From Cryobacterium sp. CG_9.6 (GTDB taxonomy: Bacteria; Actinomycetota; Actinomycetes; Actinomycetales; Microbacteriaceae), in NCBI RefSeq assembly GCF_029893365.1, contig NZ_JARXUZ010000001.1, positions 3,162,001 to 3,226,000 of the forward strand: 64,000 nucleotides of DNA, read 5' to 3'. Shown in pieces: positions 53,736 to 62,732 of this stretch (position 1 is the stretch's first letter; every line of letters starts with the position of its first letter). The notes below the pieces were generated by a model, which saw nothing but the letters and a program-made list of their open reading frames with translations, ran no database searches and was not told the DNA's origin. The translations under genes and the position numbers were made by a program.

Positions 53736-55001
53736 ATGCTCACGGTCCCGTCCCCCTCCGGCCGCTATGCTCAGCCACAAACGTCCGCCATTGCGGCGAT
53801 TGACAAGAAACGGTTACCGAAGGGCCGGCCACTAGTGAGAGTTTTGTATAGCTTCCCGCACTCCCTTGATCGGGCCGGGATCGCCCTCACGGCGCGCCAG
53901 CAAGTGCTGGGTCTCGCTCAGCTTGGGGTGCAGGTGGTGCTGTTCTGCACGTCCGTCGGCACTTTGGTGCTTCCTTCTTCCGTCGAGGTGCACGAGACGA
54001 TGATGGTCGGCACCTTTCGTGTACCCCATCGGGCACTGGGCGTTCAGCGGGCGTACACGTTTCACGACATTCAGGTTGCTGGGTGGCTGCGCAAAAACAC
54101 GAAGCGCATCGATGTGGTTCACGCGTGGCCCCGAGCCTGCCTCCACACCTTCACGACAGCGACAAAAGCGGGAATCGCCACTCTGCGCGAGTCACCTAAC
54201 CCACACACCGCCAGCGTTATCCGGCAGTCGGCATTGGCGGCTGCCGATGCAGGAGTTCCCCTGCCACCCCAACACTCCCATGCGGCCAACCTGACCGTTC
54301 TAGCTCGGGAATGTGCGGAATATGAGGCGGCGACGGCGGTACTTGTCCCGTCGGACTATGCACGAGACGAATTCATCGTTGAAGGATTCCCGAGCTCACG
54401 CATGCTGCAGCACCGTTATGGATGTGACCTCACCCGCTTTGCTGCGCGCACGTGTGATCCCTCAGCATCACCGCGACCTTTCAGAGCAGTGTTCGTTGGT
54501 CGGGGGGACCCCACCAAAGGACTCCACGTCGCTCTTGATTCCTGGCGCAGCGCAGGGTTAGCGGATGCTGAGCTTTTGATTGCCGGGTCGATCCAGCCAG
54601 ACTATGGTCGCTCACTCTCCGCCCTCCTCGCTCAGCCCAACGTCACGACCTTGGGTTTCGTGGACGACATTCCCGCGCTTTTACGGAGTGCGGATGTGCT
54701 GCTGCTGCCCACCTGGACCGAAGGAAGCGCTCTCGTCACCTTGGAGGCGCAGGCCAGTGGGTGCGTTCCCCTGGTGAGTTCGGCGTCAGGGGCACTCGGA
54801 ACGCCGGGTATCGACTTTCTTGAACATGCCGTCGGATCTCGGCAGGCGCTGGCGGAACACTTGGTGTTGCTCGCCACCACGCCAGCGCTCCTCAAGAGGC
54901 TTTCCGCACGTGGCTCTGCCCAGCGTCAGTTTCTCTCTTGGGACCGGGCTAGCGAATCGTTGGCGCGATGCTACGACGAGGTAGTCCAGCGAGATCGATG
55001 A
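53736..55001 (+). CDS. Glycosyltransferase family 4
   Basis: The protein has 421 aa. GT-B features are VRVLYSFPHSLDRAGIALTA, HAWPRACLHTF in the acceptor half, then the donor half with FRAVFVGRGDPTKGLHVAL, LLIAGSIQPDYG, TTLGFVDDIPALLRSADVLL and the E-X7-E element TEGSALVTLEAQASGCVP. The likely true N-terminus may be a few codons after the ATG used here, as the first 30 residues are non-conserved in appearance. Its end overlaps the convergent polymerase gene by 53 bp. Confidence 0.87.
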   Translation: MLTVPSPSGRYAQPQTSAIAAIDKKRLPKGRPLVRVLYSFPHSLDRAGIALTARQQVLGLAQLGVQVVLFCTSVGTLVLPSSVEVHETMMVGTFRVPHRALGVQRAYTFHDIQVAGWLRKNTKRIDVVHAWPRACLHTFTTATKAGIATLRESPNPHTASVIRQSALAAADAGVPLPPQHSHAANLTVLARECAEYEAATAVLVPSDYARDEFIVEGFPSSRMLQHRYGCDLTRFAARTCDPSASPRPFRAVFVGRGDPTKGLHVALDSWRSAGLADAELLIAGSIQPDYGRSLSALLAQPNVTTLGFVDDIPALLRSADVLLLPTWTEGSALVTLEAQASGCVPLVSSASGALGTPGIDFLEHAVGSRQALAEHLVLLATTPALLKRLSARGSAQRQFLSWDRASESLARCYDEVVQRDR

Positions 55002-56943
55002 TTCCCCGGGTTGACCATCTGCGCGTGCGCCGCAACGCGGCCCCCAGTAACATAGCCCCCAGCACAGTCATCAGGAGGAGCGCCGCCGCCGCCACGCTGC
55101 GGTTGACGGGACGCGCGAACACGTTGGGCTGCACGAAAGCATCCCCGGCGACAATGAAATAACCCTCCGGGATTCCTCGACCGAGTTGAATCGCCTTCAA
55201 CTGCGTTTTGAGCTCCTCGCGCACGACATCGGCTCGATTACTGGCCGACAGTTCCGTCGGACCCCGAGCTGAGATCCACAGCATGGGCCCATTCCCTTGG
55301 GCCTCCGTATATGGTTCACGGCTCCCGTCCCCCACGGTTACGGTGAAAGCAGCAACGCCCTGAGCCTCAAGGGCTTGCTTCACGGAACTGCTTGCCATCA
55401 GGGCCGCAACGACATCGGACACTCCTGCGACTTCTACTTTCTGGTCGTAAATATTTTGGCCTGATTCACCTGGGAGCGCGACAACAACGCTTCCCTGTGC
55501 TTCAAATTCACCCTTGGCCGTGCCGATCACGCACGCACCACCGACCAGAGTAAGAATCATACAGCCGGCAATCAACATGTGCCCAGGCCGAGTAAGCCTC
55601 ACCCCGTCACTGAGAGGTAACCGCCGTGCTGGACGACGATGAAACTGCCAAACTGCGCCAGCAGCCCCGAGCAGTAAGAAGAAGATGCCCATAGCCATCG
55701 GAAAGCCGAAAGCGTCGAACGTGCCACACAACACGAAGCCTGTGGTGATCCCGACAGCCACCGCCCAGGCCTGGCTGCGGAGTTCTCTAGTGGGGGCCGA
55801 GTAACCTGCCACGATACACATGAGGATGCCACAGATGATGAACAGAACAAAAGCGAGCAGTCCCACAAGTCCCTGCTCGACCAGAGTTCCGAGAAACTGG
55901 TTGTCGAGAGTGCGATATACGTCCGGTAAAAAAGTGAAAGCGCCGCGCCCGAATATCGGAGATTGGGCAAAGAATGCACTGACCGCCTCGTAGTCTCGGG
56001 TGCGCCCGACAACCGATTGGTCGGTTCGCGATCCGAGGATGAGATCACGGATGGTCCCCGCAAGCCCCGGAATGAAAAACCGAAACATCACCACGATAAC
56101 TGGTAACGCAGCAAGGAGGCACAGACGCTGTCGTCGTGTGGCGATAACAAAAGCGAACGTAATGCCAAGCAACAGCCCAACCATTCCGGATCGGGACACC
56201 GTTAGCGGAATGGCGACGAAGATCAAACCGAGTTGGCACCAGGGCCACACTCTGCCGCGGGGAGCTGTAAATGCAAGGTAAATGGCGATGGGCAGAATGA
56301 CGCCGAGAACGGCAGCGTATTCGATGGAGTGCAGGGACGTCACGCTCACACGGGGAAACCCTGACCGAAGGTAGAGCCCCCCGCCCGAGCTGTTCTGGGT
56401 GAGTCCGGGCAGGTGAAGCAGACTGACAAAATCCACCTGGAAGACGAATTGCACCAGGCCCATTGCGCCCAGAATCGACGCCATGAGCACGAGGAAGCGA
56501 AGGAACACGTCAAGGCGACGCCGACTATGTAATGCATCCGCCGCAAGCAGCACAACGCCCGCCCACGATGCGAGCATGATAAGGCCCCGCTCTGCAGACG
56601 AAACCTCGGCACCGGTGGTCGGCCGGAGCATACCTGCCACCAGACTTGCCAGAGCAGCCAGAGCTACGGCCCCCAACAGCCAGTGCATCGGCGTTGGGCG
56701 CACACGATGTGCCGTTCGAGTGAGCGTCCCCATGAGCCAGAGAATCAGTAAGAAGACGCCGATTACCGTCGCAGGTGTGCCGGCAGCGCCGAGCGGTTTG
56801 ATGATGTAGATGGACGGCGACGCAAAGAGCACCACGACATAAACCTGAAGGGCGACCAGCGGATCCCGAGAAATTCTCCGCAGAGGAGGCTGAACGCCAG
56901 TCCCGCGTGGCGTCTTTTTGGTGTCCGGTGCTCGCGCTTTCAA
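54949..56943 (-). CDS. O-antigen-ligase-like polymerase with a Wzz-type C-terminal domain
   Basis: I start at TTG 56943, whose TTGA overlaps the Wzz-like stop; GTG 57009 is possible but overlaps by 70 bp. It has 664 aa. About ten helices and a Wzy/WaaL-type periplasmic loop (NSSGGGLYLRSGFPRVSVTS, GRTRDYEAVSAFF, IFGRGAFTFLPDVY, LDNQFLGTLVEQGLVGLLAF) form the polymerase. Beyond ~445 come a helix (MLIAGCMILTLVGGACVIG), ~160 external residues with EFEAQGSVVVALPGESG, and a final helix (SVAAAALLLMTVLGAMLLGA). This is the two-helix layout of a chain-length regulator. The fusion is unusual. Confidence 0.75.
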   Translation of the reverse strand: MKARAPDTKKTPRGTGVQPPLRRISRDPLVALQVYVVVLFASPSIYIIKPLGAAGTPATVIGVFLLILWLMGTLTRTAHRVRPTPMHWLLGAVALAALASLVAGMLRPTTGAEVSSAERGLIMLASWAGVVLLAADALHSRRRLDVFLRFLVLMASILGAMGLVQFVFQVDFVSLLHLPGLTQNSSGGGLYLRSGFPRVSVTSLHSIEYAAVLGVILPIAIYLAFTAPRGRVWPWCQLGLIFVAIPLTVSRSGMVGLLLGITFAFVIATRRQRLCLLAALPVIVVMFRFFIPGLAGTIRDLILGSRTDQSVVGRTRDYEAVSAFFAQSPIFGRGAFTFLPDVYRTLDNQFLGTLVEQGLVGLLAFVLFIICGILMCIVAGYSAPTRELRSQAWAVAVGITTGFVLCGTFDAFGFPMAMGIFFLLLGAAGAVWQFHRRPARRLPLSDGVRLTRPGHMLIAGCMILTLVGGACVIGTAKGEFEAQGSVVVALPGESGQNIYDQKVEVAGVSDVVAALMASSSVKQALEAQGVAAFTVTVGDGSREPYTEAQGNGPMLWISARGPTELSASNRADVVREELKTQLKAIQLGRGIPEGYFIVAGDAFVQPNVFARPVNRSVAAAALLLMTVLGAMLLGAALRRTRRWSTRGIIDLAGLPRRSIAPTIR

Positions 56944-57752
56944 TTCGGAGATGATCCCACCAGCTTGCTCACGAGCGTCGGCGTGGAGGCCGGGGAGGGA
57001 GAGGGCCACTCGGCATCGCTGTCTGGCTCGGGGGGTTCCGTGCCTGCGGCACCTTGTTGGCTCCGCTTATCTCGGGCTGCCCGCAAAGCCTGCAAGGCCC
57101 TCAAACGCCGAGAACGCCGCGACCTGCGAGAACGCCGAGAACGCCGCGGACCCACGACCCCCCGCCGATGTTCGACAGTCAGCACGATGATCAACGACAG
57201 CAGAATCGTTCCCAATGCGACAACGACACCATTTCTCATCGGCGTCGCGAAGCTGATCACCGGTTTGGGGTCGAGCGTAAATTGGGACACGGTGATCCAC
57301 TGGCTTGTTGGGGCTCCTGCGTTTTGTTGAAGTATGTCAAGGCGCCGAGACAGCTCGCCCCCAAGGCTAGCCAACGTCGAGGTCGCCGATTCGAGGGTCT
57401 CGTCTTCCACGCTAATAATCATGAGCGGCGCCGAGAGCGATGTGTCCCGGGTTGCCGTGTAGGTGAGGTTTGGGTAGACATCCACGTAGGTACTGGCTGT
57501 CTTACCGTCTCGAAGAGATACAGACAGGATGTCAACCGTCGTCGAGACGCTGTTCCCCAGTTGCAGGAAGGGATTCCCCGCTTTGCCGTCTCCGGACAGA
57601 ACTGGTGAGAGGAACAGATAGGTTGCCTTCACCTGATACACCACCGGTGTGAGCCACGCCACGTACGCTCCCCCGGCAAGCCCCATCATGATGCCAATAA
57701 TCACAATCCAACGCCATCGGCTAATGATGTCCCAGAATATTCGAAGAGTCAC
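56940..57752 (-). CDS. Wzz-like polysaccharide chain-length determinant
   Basis: I use GTG 57752 with AAGGAG 8 bp upstream; it overlaps the previous stop (GTGA) and gives 270 aa. TM1 (WRWIVIIGIMMGLAGGAYVAW), an extracytoplasmic domain (YQVKATYLFLSPVLSG, TVDILSVSLRDG) and TM2 (NGVVVALGTILLSLIIVLTV) match the Wzz pattern. The cytoplasmic tail has a run of Arg-Arg-Ser repeats from a 9-bp DNA repeat (57105-57165) and a Pro/Ser-rich end. No tyrosine-kinase domain is attached. Together with the polymerase it would set polymer length. Confidence 0.8.
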   Translation of the reverse strand: MTLRIFWDIISRWRWIVIIGIMMGLAGGAYVAWLTPVVYQVKATYLFLSPVLSGDGKAGNPFLQLGNSVSTTVDILSVSLRDGKTASTYVDVYPNLTYTATRDTSLSAPLMIISVEDETLESATSTLASLGGELSRRLDILQQNAGAPTSQWITVSQFTLDPKPVISFATPMRNGVVVALGTILLSLIIVLTVEHRRGVVGPRRSRRSRRSRRSRRLRALQALRAARDKRSQQGAAGTEPPEPDSDAEWPSPSPASTPTLVSKLVGSSPN

Positions 57753-58960
57753 CGGGCGCACTCCTTTTCAATCGCGGTTACAACGGCACTTTGAGCCGGG
57801 GCCCAGGACATGCTCGCAACGCTTGCCGCAAGCCCATCTGGTCCTGTGCGTCGGTGATCATCAAGCGCTCGGGCAAGGGAATCCGCCAGCGAACGCGGAT
57901 TCGATTGTGACCACGCAACATGCGGATTTACGAGGTCGGCGCGTGTCCCTGCGTAGTCGTTGACAACAGGTACGACCCCGGCGGCGAGGAGTTCGAACGC
58001 AATCAGAGAAACGTTGGTGAAGGACAGGGCGAGCCCAGCCGCACAACGGTTATACAGATCGTTGAGAGCGGATGGGTTCATGTGCGCATGGACCGTTGCA
58101 GGAAAAGGGATTCGGCGTGCTTCAATTCCGAACGTGTGGATCTCGACCTCGGGATGATCTTCATGGAAGAGTTCCAAAGCCATGAGGCCAAGCTCGTAGC
58201 CACGCCGAGCTGTTCCCGGTTTAGCGTAAAAGACCACAGCATCACGTTTGCGATGGTTAGTCACGTGGTATTTTTCCCGATCACAACCAAACTCGGCGAC
58301 GATCGGTGTGACATCAAAACGGGCACGAAGTTCATCGGCAACCATGTGACCGACCGTGAGGGGAATGAATCCGAATCGATAGGTGTCCTCGGCAAGCTCA
58401 TATGCGCTGCCGCGCGGATAAAAATATGGTTCGAAATCCTGAACAAGATAGAACCGCGCGCCGACGAGTTCCGAAAATCCGGCCAGGATATGAGCTGTGG
58501 GCCACGCCGTGGCAACAAAGGCGTCGATATGTTGAAATCCCTCTGTCGCGTCTGAAACATTTCGTACTTCTGCGCGCACCCGCGGCCACCACGTGCGGAT
58601 GAGGTCCTCGTACTGGCTGGCGTCACCACCCTGTCCGTCGTAGACGTAAAGCACACAGGTATGACCTGCTGTCTCCAGCGCCTCAACGAAGCGAAAAATA
58701 GTCGTGTGGCCTCCCGAAGCGGGTCCGGGCGCCGTTAACACCCAGCCGATTGTGAGGGGGTTCCCTTCGACGGTCGGTGGCCAGAGTCCGAATGGTTGAA
58801 CACTCTGTGAACTGACAACATCGTGTGGCCGGAGAAACATCGGGTCGCTGTCCCCGCCCCAGCGTTTAGCCGCCCGACGAACGAGCCGCTCAGCAACACC
58901 GTCCATACCTTCGCGACGCATGACCCTGACGAGTTTTTGCATATTCGTTATCTGACTCAT
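57749..58960 (-). CDS. WsaF-like glycosyltransferase (GT4)
   Basis: The protein has 403 aa, ATG with AAGGAG upstream. The pattern matches WsaF-type rhamnosyltransferases: IGWVLTAPGPASGGHTTIFR, AFVATAWPTAHILAGF, RFYLVQDFEPYFYPRGSAYE, then the GT4 half with RDAVVFYAKPGTARRGYELG, AAGLALSFTNVSLIAFELLA and GVVPVVNDYAGTRADLV. It probably adds a deoxyhexose. It is coupled to the Wzz-like gene by a four-base overlap. Confidence 0.85.
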   Translation of the reverse strand: MSQITNMQKLVRVMRREGMDGVAERLVRRAAKRWGGDSDPMFLRPHDVVSSQSVQPFGLWPPTVEGNPLTIGWVLTAPGPASGGHTTIFRFVEALETAGHTCVLYVYDGQGGDASQYEDLIRTWWPRVRAEVRNVSDATEGFQHIDAFVATAWPTAHILAGFSELVGARFYLVQDFEPYFYPRGSAYELAEDTYRFGFIPLTVGHMVADELRARFDVTPIVAEFGCDREKYHVTNHRKRDAVVFYAKPGTARRGYELGLMALELFHEDHPEVEIHTFGIEARRIPFPATVHAHMNPSALNDLYNRCAAGLALSFTNVSLIAFELLAAGVVPVVNDYAGTRADLVNPHVAWSQSNPRSLADSLARALDDHRRTGPDGLAASVASMSWAPAQSAVVTAIEKECAR

Positions 58961-58970
58961 TCATGTCTCC

Positions 58971-60077
58971 TTACAGTCCCGTGGCACGCCAACGCAGAGC
59001 GCGAAGCTCACGAGTGCCGCGGTAAACAACAGCTTGGGCAAAGAGGTATGGGGAATAAACGGCCTGACGGGGACCGAGCTTGCGCGCATGGGCCAGGATT
59101 CTGGAGTGCGGTAGATCGGCTGGCACAGAACACAGCGATTCGGCGTACCGCACATATCGATCGACCTCGGGCGTCCCTCCTCGACCACGCGAATAGGCCT
59201 GCGCCGCGCGAGCGATCGCCTCATTTGCCAGCGCGTTGCGAGCCAGAACGAGGAGTTGACGATTCTCCGTGGCACCGCCCGACATGCTTGAAAACAATAT
59301 CTCAAACGCGCGGGCCCGCTCCTCCATGTCGGTCAGGACATCCACTTCCCGCGCCGACAAACTGTCGTCGTGCTCGCGGTGCCATGCCTGATCAGCTCCA
59401 CTGATCCAGCCAACGTCCCCGTGTAGTGCAAGCCGGAACCACATTTCCATGTCGTGAGTGTGGGCAAGTTCACGCTGCCCACCGACCTCGCGAACAGCGG
59501 TAGCGCGCATGAGCACTTCGGGGGACGTAATGCAATTAACGCCGAGTCGACACCGCATTTCGAGCCAACTCCGCCCACCCCACACTGTCCACGACACGGC
59601 CGTGCCACGATACGCTGGCAGCTGGTCACCAGAGAAATGCACCGGGTGACCGTAAACCATGGAAACGTTCGGGAAGGCTTCGGCTACAGCCGTGGACCGC
59701 CCAACGGAACCAGGGGTAAGAAGGTCATCGGCATCGAGCCGAATGAGGTAGTCCCCCGTCGCCACCGCCAGGCCATCGTTGAAGGTGGCTACAGGACCCT
59801 GATTCACCTCGTGAACCAAGACGCGAACCCGGGAATCATGACGTGCGACTGATCTTGCGACCGCGACGGAGTCATCTGTCGACGCGTCGTCCACGATGAT
59901 GACCTCCATCAGAGCGTGCTGCTGGCTGAGAGCGCTTTCGATCGCTGCCGGCAGGAACCGAGCATAGTTATAACACGGGATAATCACGCTCACAGTTACG
60001 GGTCTAATCGGCCTGTCACGCACACCATGTAGGCGCCGTCGCGCCAGAACATCTGGACGGTGGTGGTTCTTCTTCAT
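58971..60077 (-). CDS. Glycosyltransferase family 2 (paralogue of 62729-63793)
   Basis: I use ATG 60077, which overlaps the aminotransferase stop (ATGA) and has GGGAG upstream, giving 368 aa. GT-A motifs: VSVIIPCYNYARFLPAAIES, VIIVDDASTDDSVAVARSV, NQGPVATFNDGLAVATGDYL, RLDADDLLTPGS and the DXD-like AHTHDMEMWFRLALHG. The C-terminal ~90 residues are helical. It shares length, motif order and phrases such as IVDDASTDDSV with the other GT2 in this arm, indicating duplication. Confidence 0.88.
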   Translation of the reverse strand: MKKNHHRPDVLARRRLHGVRDRPIRPVTVSVIIPCYNYARFLPAAIESALSQQHALMEVIIVDDASTDDSVAVARSVARHDSRVRVLVHEVNQGPVATFNDGLAVATGDYLIRLDADDLLTPGSVGRSTAVAEAFPNVSMVYGHPVHFSGDQLPAYRGTAVSWTVWGGRSWLEMRCRLGVNCITSPEVLMRATAVREVGGQRELAHTHDMEMWFRLALHGDVGWISGADQAWHREHDDSLSAREVDVLTDMEERARAFEILFSSMSGGATENRQLLVLARNALANEAIARAAQAYSRGRGGTPEVDRYVRYAESLCSVPADLPHSRILAHARKLGPRQAVYSPYLFAQAVVYRGTRELRALRWRATGL

Positions 60078-61195
60078 GCGCACTCCCTGAGGGCAGCGAT
60101 GAGCATCTCCACGACATGATCCTGCTGTTCGCGCGTGATTCCTGGAAAGATTGGCAGGGAAAGAATCTCCTCACCAAATTTCTCCGCCAGAGGGAAGGAG
60201 CCTTGGTCACTCAGCTGTTGAAACGCGCCTAGCCTGTGGATAGGTGCGGGGTAATGGATGCCAACTCCGACACCGTTTCGGGACATCCACTCGACAACAC
60301 CGTTGCGCGCTGCCCGCGGAACACGAACGACGTACAGGTGAAAGACGTGCTCGTTGCCCTCGGCAACACACGGAGTAACGAAGCGCACGTCATCGGCAAA
60401 TAAGTGAGCGTAGTAGGCCGCAGCCTCACGTCGCTGTGTGTTCCAGCGGTCGAGGTGAGCTAATTTGGCCGAAAGCACAACGGCCTGAATGCTGTCCATG
60501 CGGGAGTTCATGCCCACCAGATTGTGCTCATAACGTTTCTGGCCACCGTGGTTGCGCAATTGCGCCACTGCCTCTGCATACTCCGGGCTGTTGGTCATCA
60601 CTGCGCCCGCATCACCGTAGGCACCCAGGTTCTTTCCGGGATAGAAACTCGTTCCCGCAATATCGCCGAGCGAACCCGCGCGAATTCCATGACGTCGAGC
60701 CCCCTGAGACTGAGCAGCGTCTTCAATAATCACCACGTCGGGACCGGCGATTTCTCGAAGCCGTTCAACCGGCGCTGTCTGACCGTAGAGATGTACGCCC
60801 ATGATCGCCCGAGTCTTCCGCGTGAGGCGTTCACCGACGTGCTCCACATCGATCAAATAGTTTTCGTCGTTGTCCACAAGCACAATGTCGGCTCCGGTCC
60901 GCAGAACGGCCTCCGCCGTGGCCACGAAGGTATTAGCTGGGACAATGACCTCGTCACCCCGACCAATCCCCACCGCTCGCAGCGCAAGCTCGAGAGCATC
61001 TGTGCCATTGCCAACGCCGAGAACATGACCCACACCCGAGTAGCGAGCGAACTCGGTTTCAAAGGCGCGGACTTCCGGTCCGAGGATGAATCCCTGATGC
61101 CGGAGTACACCGGCAATCCCAACATTGACCTCTTCTTCTATCTGGGCGTGCTGGATTCTCAAGTCGACCAGGGGAATCTCTTGGGTCTTAATCAT
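60074..61195 (-). CDS. DegT/DnrJ/EryC1/StrS sugar aminotransferase
   Basis: The protein has 373 aa from ATG 61195. It is PLP-dependent and transfers an amino group from glutamate to a nucleotide-linked keto-sugar. Motifs: VPLVDLRIQHAQI-like start (IPLVDLRIQH), GVGNGTDALELALRAVG, VIVPANTFVATAEAV, VIIEDAAQSQGARRHG, the PLP lysine in FYPGKNLGAYGDAGAV, and LVGMNSRMDSIQAVVL. It could supply the amino sugar acetylated by the hexapeptide transferase at 45392. Whether it acts at C3 or C4 cannot be told from this reading. It overlaps the neighbours on both sides. Confidence 0.9.
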   Translation of the reverse strand: MIKTQEIPLVDLRIQHAQIEEEVNVGIAGVLRHQGFILGPEVRAFETEFARYSGVGHVLGVGNGTDALELALRAVGIGRGDEVIVPANTFVATAEAVLRTGADIVLVDNDENYLIDVEHVGERLTRKTRAIMGVHLYGQTAPVERLREIAGPDVVIIEDAAQSQGARRHGIRAGSLGDIAGTSFYPGKNLGAYGDAGAVMTNSPEYAEAVAQLRNHGGQKRYEHNLVGMNSRMDSIQAVVLSAKLAHLDRWNTQRREAAAYYAHLFADDVRFVTPCVAEGNEHVFHLYVVRVPRAARNGVVEWMSRNGVGVGIHYPAPIHRLGAFQQLSDQGSFPLAEKFGEEILSLPIFPGITREQQDHVVEMLIAALRECA

Positions 61196-62732
61196 CACGG
61201 TTCTCAGTGCCTCTCAGGGGAAGTGCAAACGAAGAGATTGGAGGGAGCGGTGCAGCTGCTTCGGAAACAGAATCGTCGTGCGGTGAAAAATGTGTCACGT
61301 CACTGCCGTAAAGTCGGCGAACTTCGTCCCTCGTGCGAACGATGGACCTGAACATCACCGCTGCGTACACGGCTGTTCCGGCACAGCCGCCTAAAAGCAG
61401 CGCCAACCATGCGTTGTCGACAAACCCTGCCACAACGTGAGCAATGACCGCAGAGGACACGGCGGCCGTCAACGGCAAGACCGTGCGAAACACGATAGGA
61501 AGCACCTTCACGCCCGAAGCGTGCCTCAGAAAGAGAAAACTTGCCGGCAGCGAAACCAGAAGTGCAATCAGCACTTGGCTTGCTGCGGCACCGACAAGGC
61601 CACCTAACATCGCGCCGCCCAACATTCCAGGGACGAGAGCAACGAGCCAGATCCCCTGAACGAGGAGCAGGCTACGAGGCGAGTTGCATGCGATGAGCGC
61701 ATCGAACAGGAGTGCGAGCAGCACCCGGACTGACCCGTAGACAGCGAGAATCGCCAGCACCGGTCCCGCTGCCGACCATTTCGGACCGTAGACGGCGTCG
61801 ACAAGAGGTTGCGCCAGACCCGCACACATAGCGCTCACATAGAAAAAAACACCGGTTAGTAAGAAGGTGGCATTTGCTAGGTAATCGCGGAGCGCATGCG
61901 CAGAGTGTGCGATTTTCGAGAGGACAGGCAGTCCTACGCTGTTCAAGACGCTCGTGAAGAGGCTAAGCGGCCAGCCGGCAACGTTGTTGGCCAGAGCGTA
62001 TGTCCCCAGTTGGACAGGGCCGAGGATTCGTCCCACCACGATGGCATCTACGTTTCCCACACCGTATCCGACAAGGTTTGCGCCGACGAAGGGTGCTCCA
62101 AACCGGATGAGAGTCTTTGCCGCGCCGCGATTGAACCCCGGTCGGTAACGGCGCGGGGCGAGGACGACAAGCGTGATTACGGATACGAGTTGGCCCGCCA
62201 CTCGGGACCACGCCAACGCCATCACGCCCAGTCCGGCCAGCGCGAGGATAATCAGAAGGATGTTGCTCACAACAAAGTTAGCCATGTCAGCAATGAATTT
62301 TCGATCTTGCCGAAAGTTCCGTGTGATCAACGCGAGTGGTACCGAGCTGAAGCCCGCCAAGACCACAACGAGGGACATAACCTGAATCGCCTCACCGGCG
62401 CCTGGCGCTCGCATCAGCGAAGCCACCAGCGGGGCGGCGAACCACATTCCCGTTCCGAGCACGATTGAACTCGCCGCCGACAACGTCACGGCAGTCGGGG
62501 CCAGCCGGTCAACGCTGCCGCGAACCCGGATCAGAGCAGATCCAATTCCAATTTCACTCACATTGACGATGAGCGAGTAAACAACGAGAACAACCGCAAA
62601 GACACCAAAGTCGTAGGGCGACATGATGCGTGCGATCACGATACCGATGCCGAATTGGCCGGCTCGAAGCGCCACTGCACCTCCACCACTCCAGACAATT
62701 GCTCGGCTCACCGTTCCACGGGAGCCGCTCAT
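61188..62732 (-). CDS. Wzx-type polysaccharide flippase
   Basis: I use ATG 62732, which overlaps the GT2 stop (ATGA), giving 514 aa. It has twelve to fourteen hydrophobic helices. Family-like segments are FGIGIVIARIMSPYDFGVFA, IGSALIRVRGSVDRLAPTAV, FGAPFVGANLVGYGVGNVDA, VGRILGPVQLGTYALANNVA and VLSKIAHSAHALRDYL. It belongs to the MATE-like MOP superfamily and would flip the lipid-linked repeat unit across the membrane before polymerisation. The acidic C-terminus is cytosolic. Confidence 0.9.
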   Translation of the reverse strand: MSGSRGTVSRAIVWSGGGAVALRAGQFGIGIVIARIMSPYDFGVFAVVLVVYSLIVNVSEIGIGSALIRVRGSVDRLAPTAVTLSAASSIVLGTGMWFAAPLVASLMRAPGAGEAIQVMSLVVVLAGFSSVPLALITRNFRQDRKFIADMANFVVSNILLIILALAGLGVMALAWSRVAGQLVSVITLVVLAPRRYRPGFNRGAAKTLIRFGAPFVGANLVGYGVGNVDAIVVGRILGPVQLGTYALANNVAGWPLSLFTSVLNSVGLPVLSKIAHSAHALRDYLANATFLLTGVFFYVSAMCAGLAQPLVDAVYGPKWSAAGPVLAILAVYGSVRVLLALLFDALIACNSPRSLLLVQGIWLVALVPGMLGGAMLGGLVGAAASQVLIALLVSLPASFLFLRHASGVKVLPIVFRTVLPLTAAVSSAVIAHVVAGFVDNAWLALLLGGCAGTAVYAAVMFRSIVRTRDEVRRLYGSDVTHFSPHDDSVSEAAAPLPPISSFALPLRGTENRDD

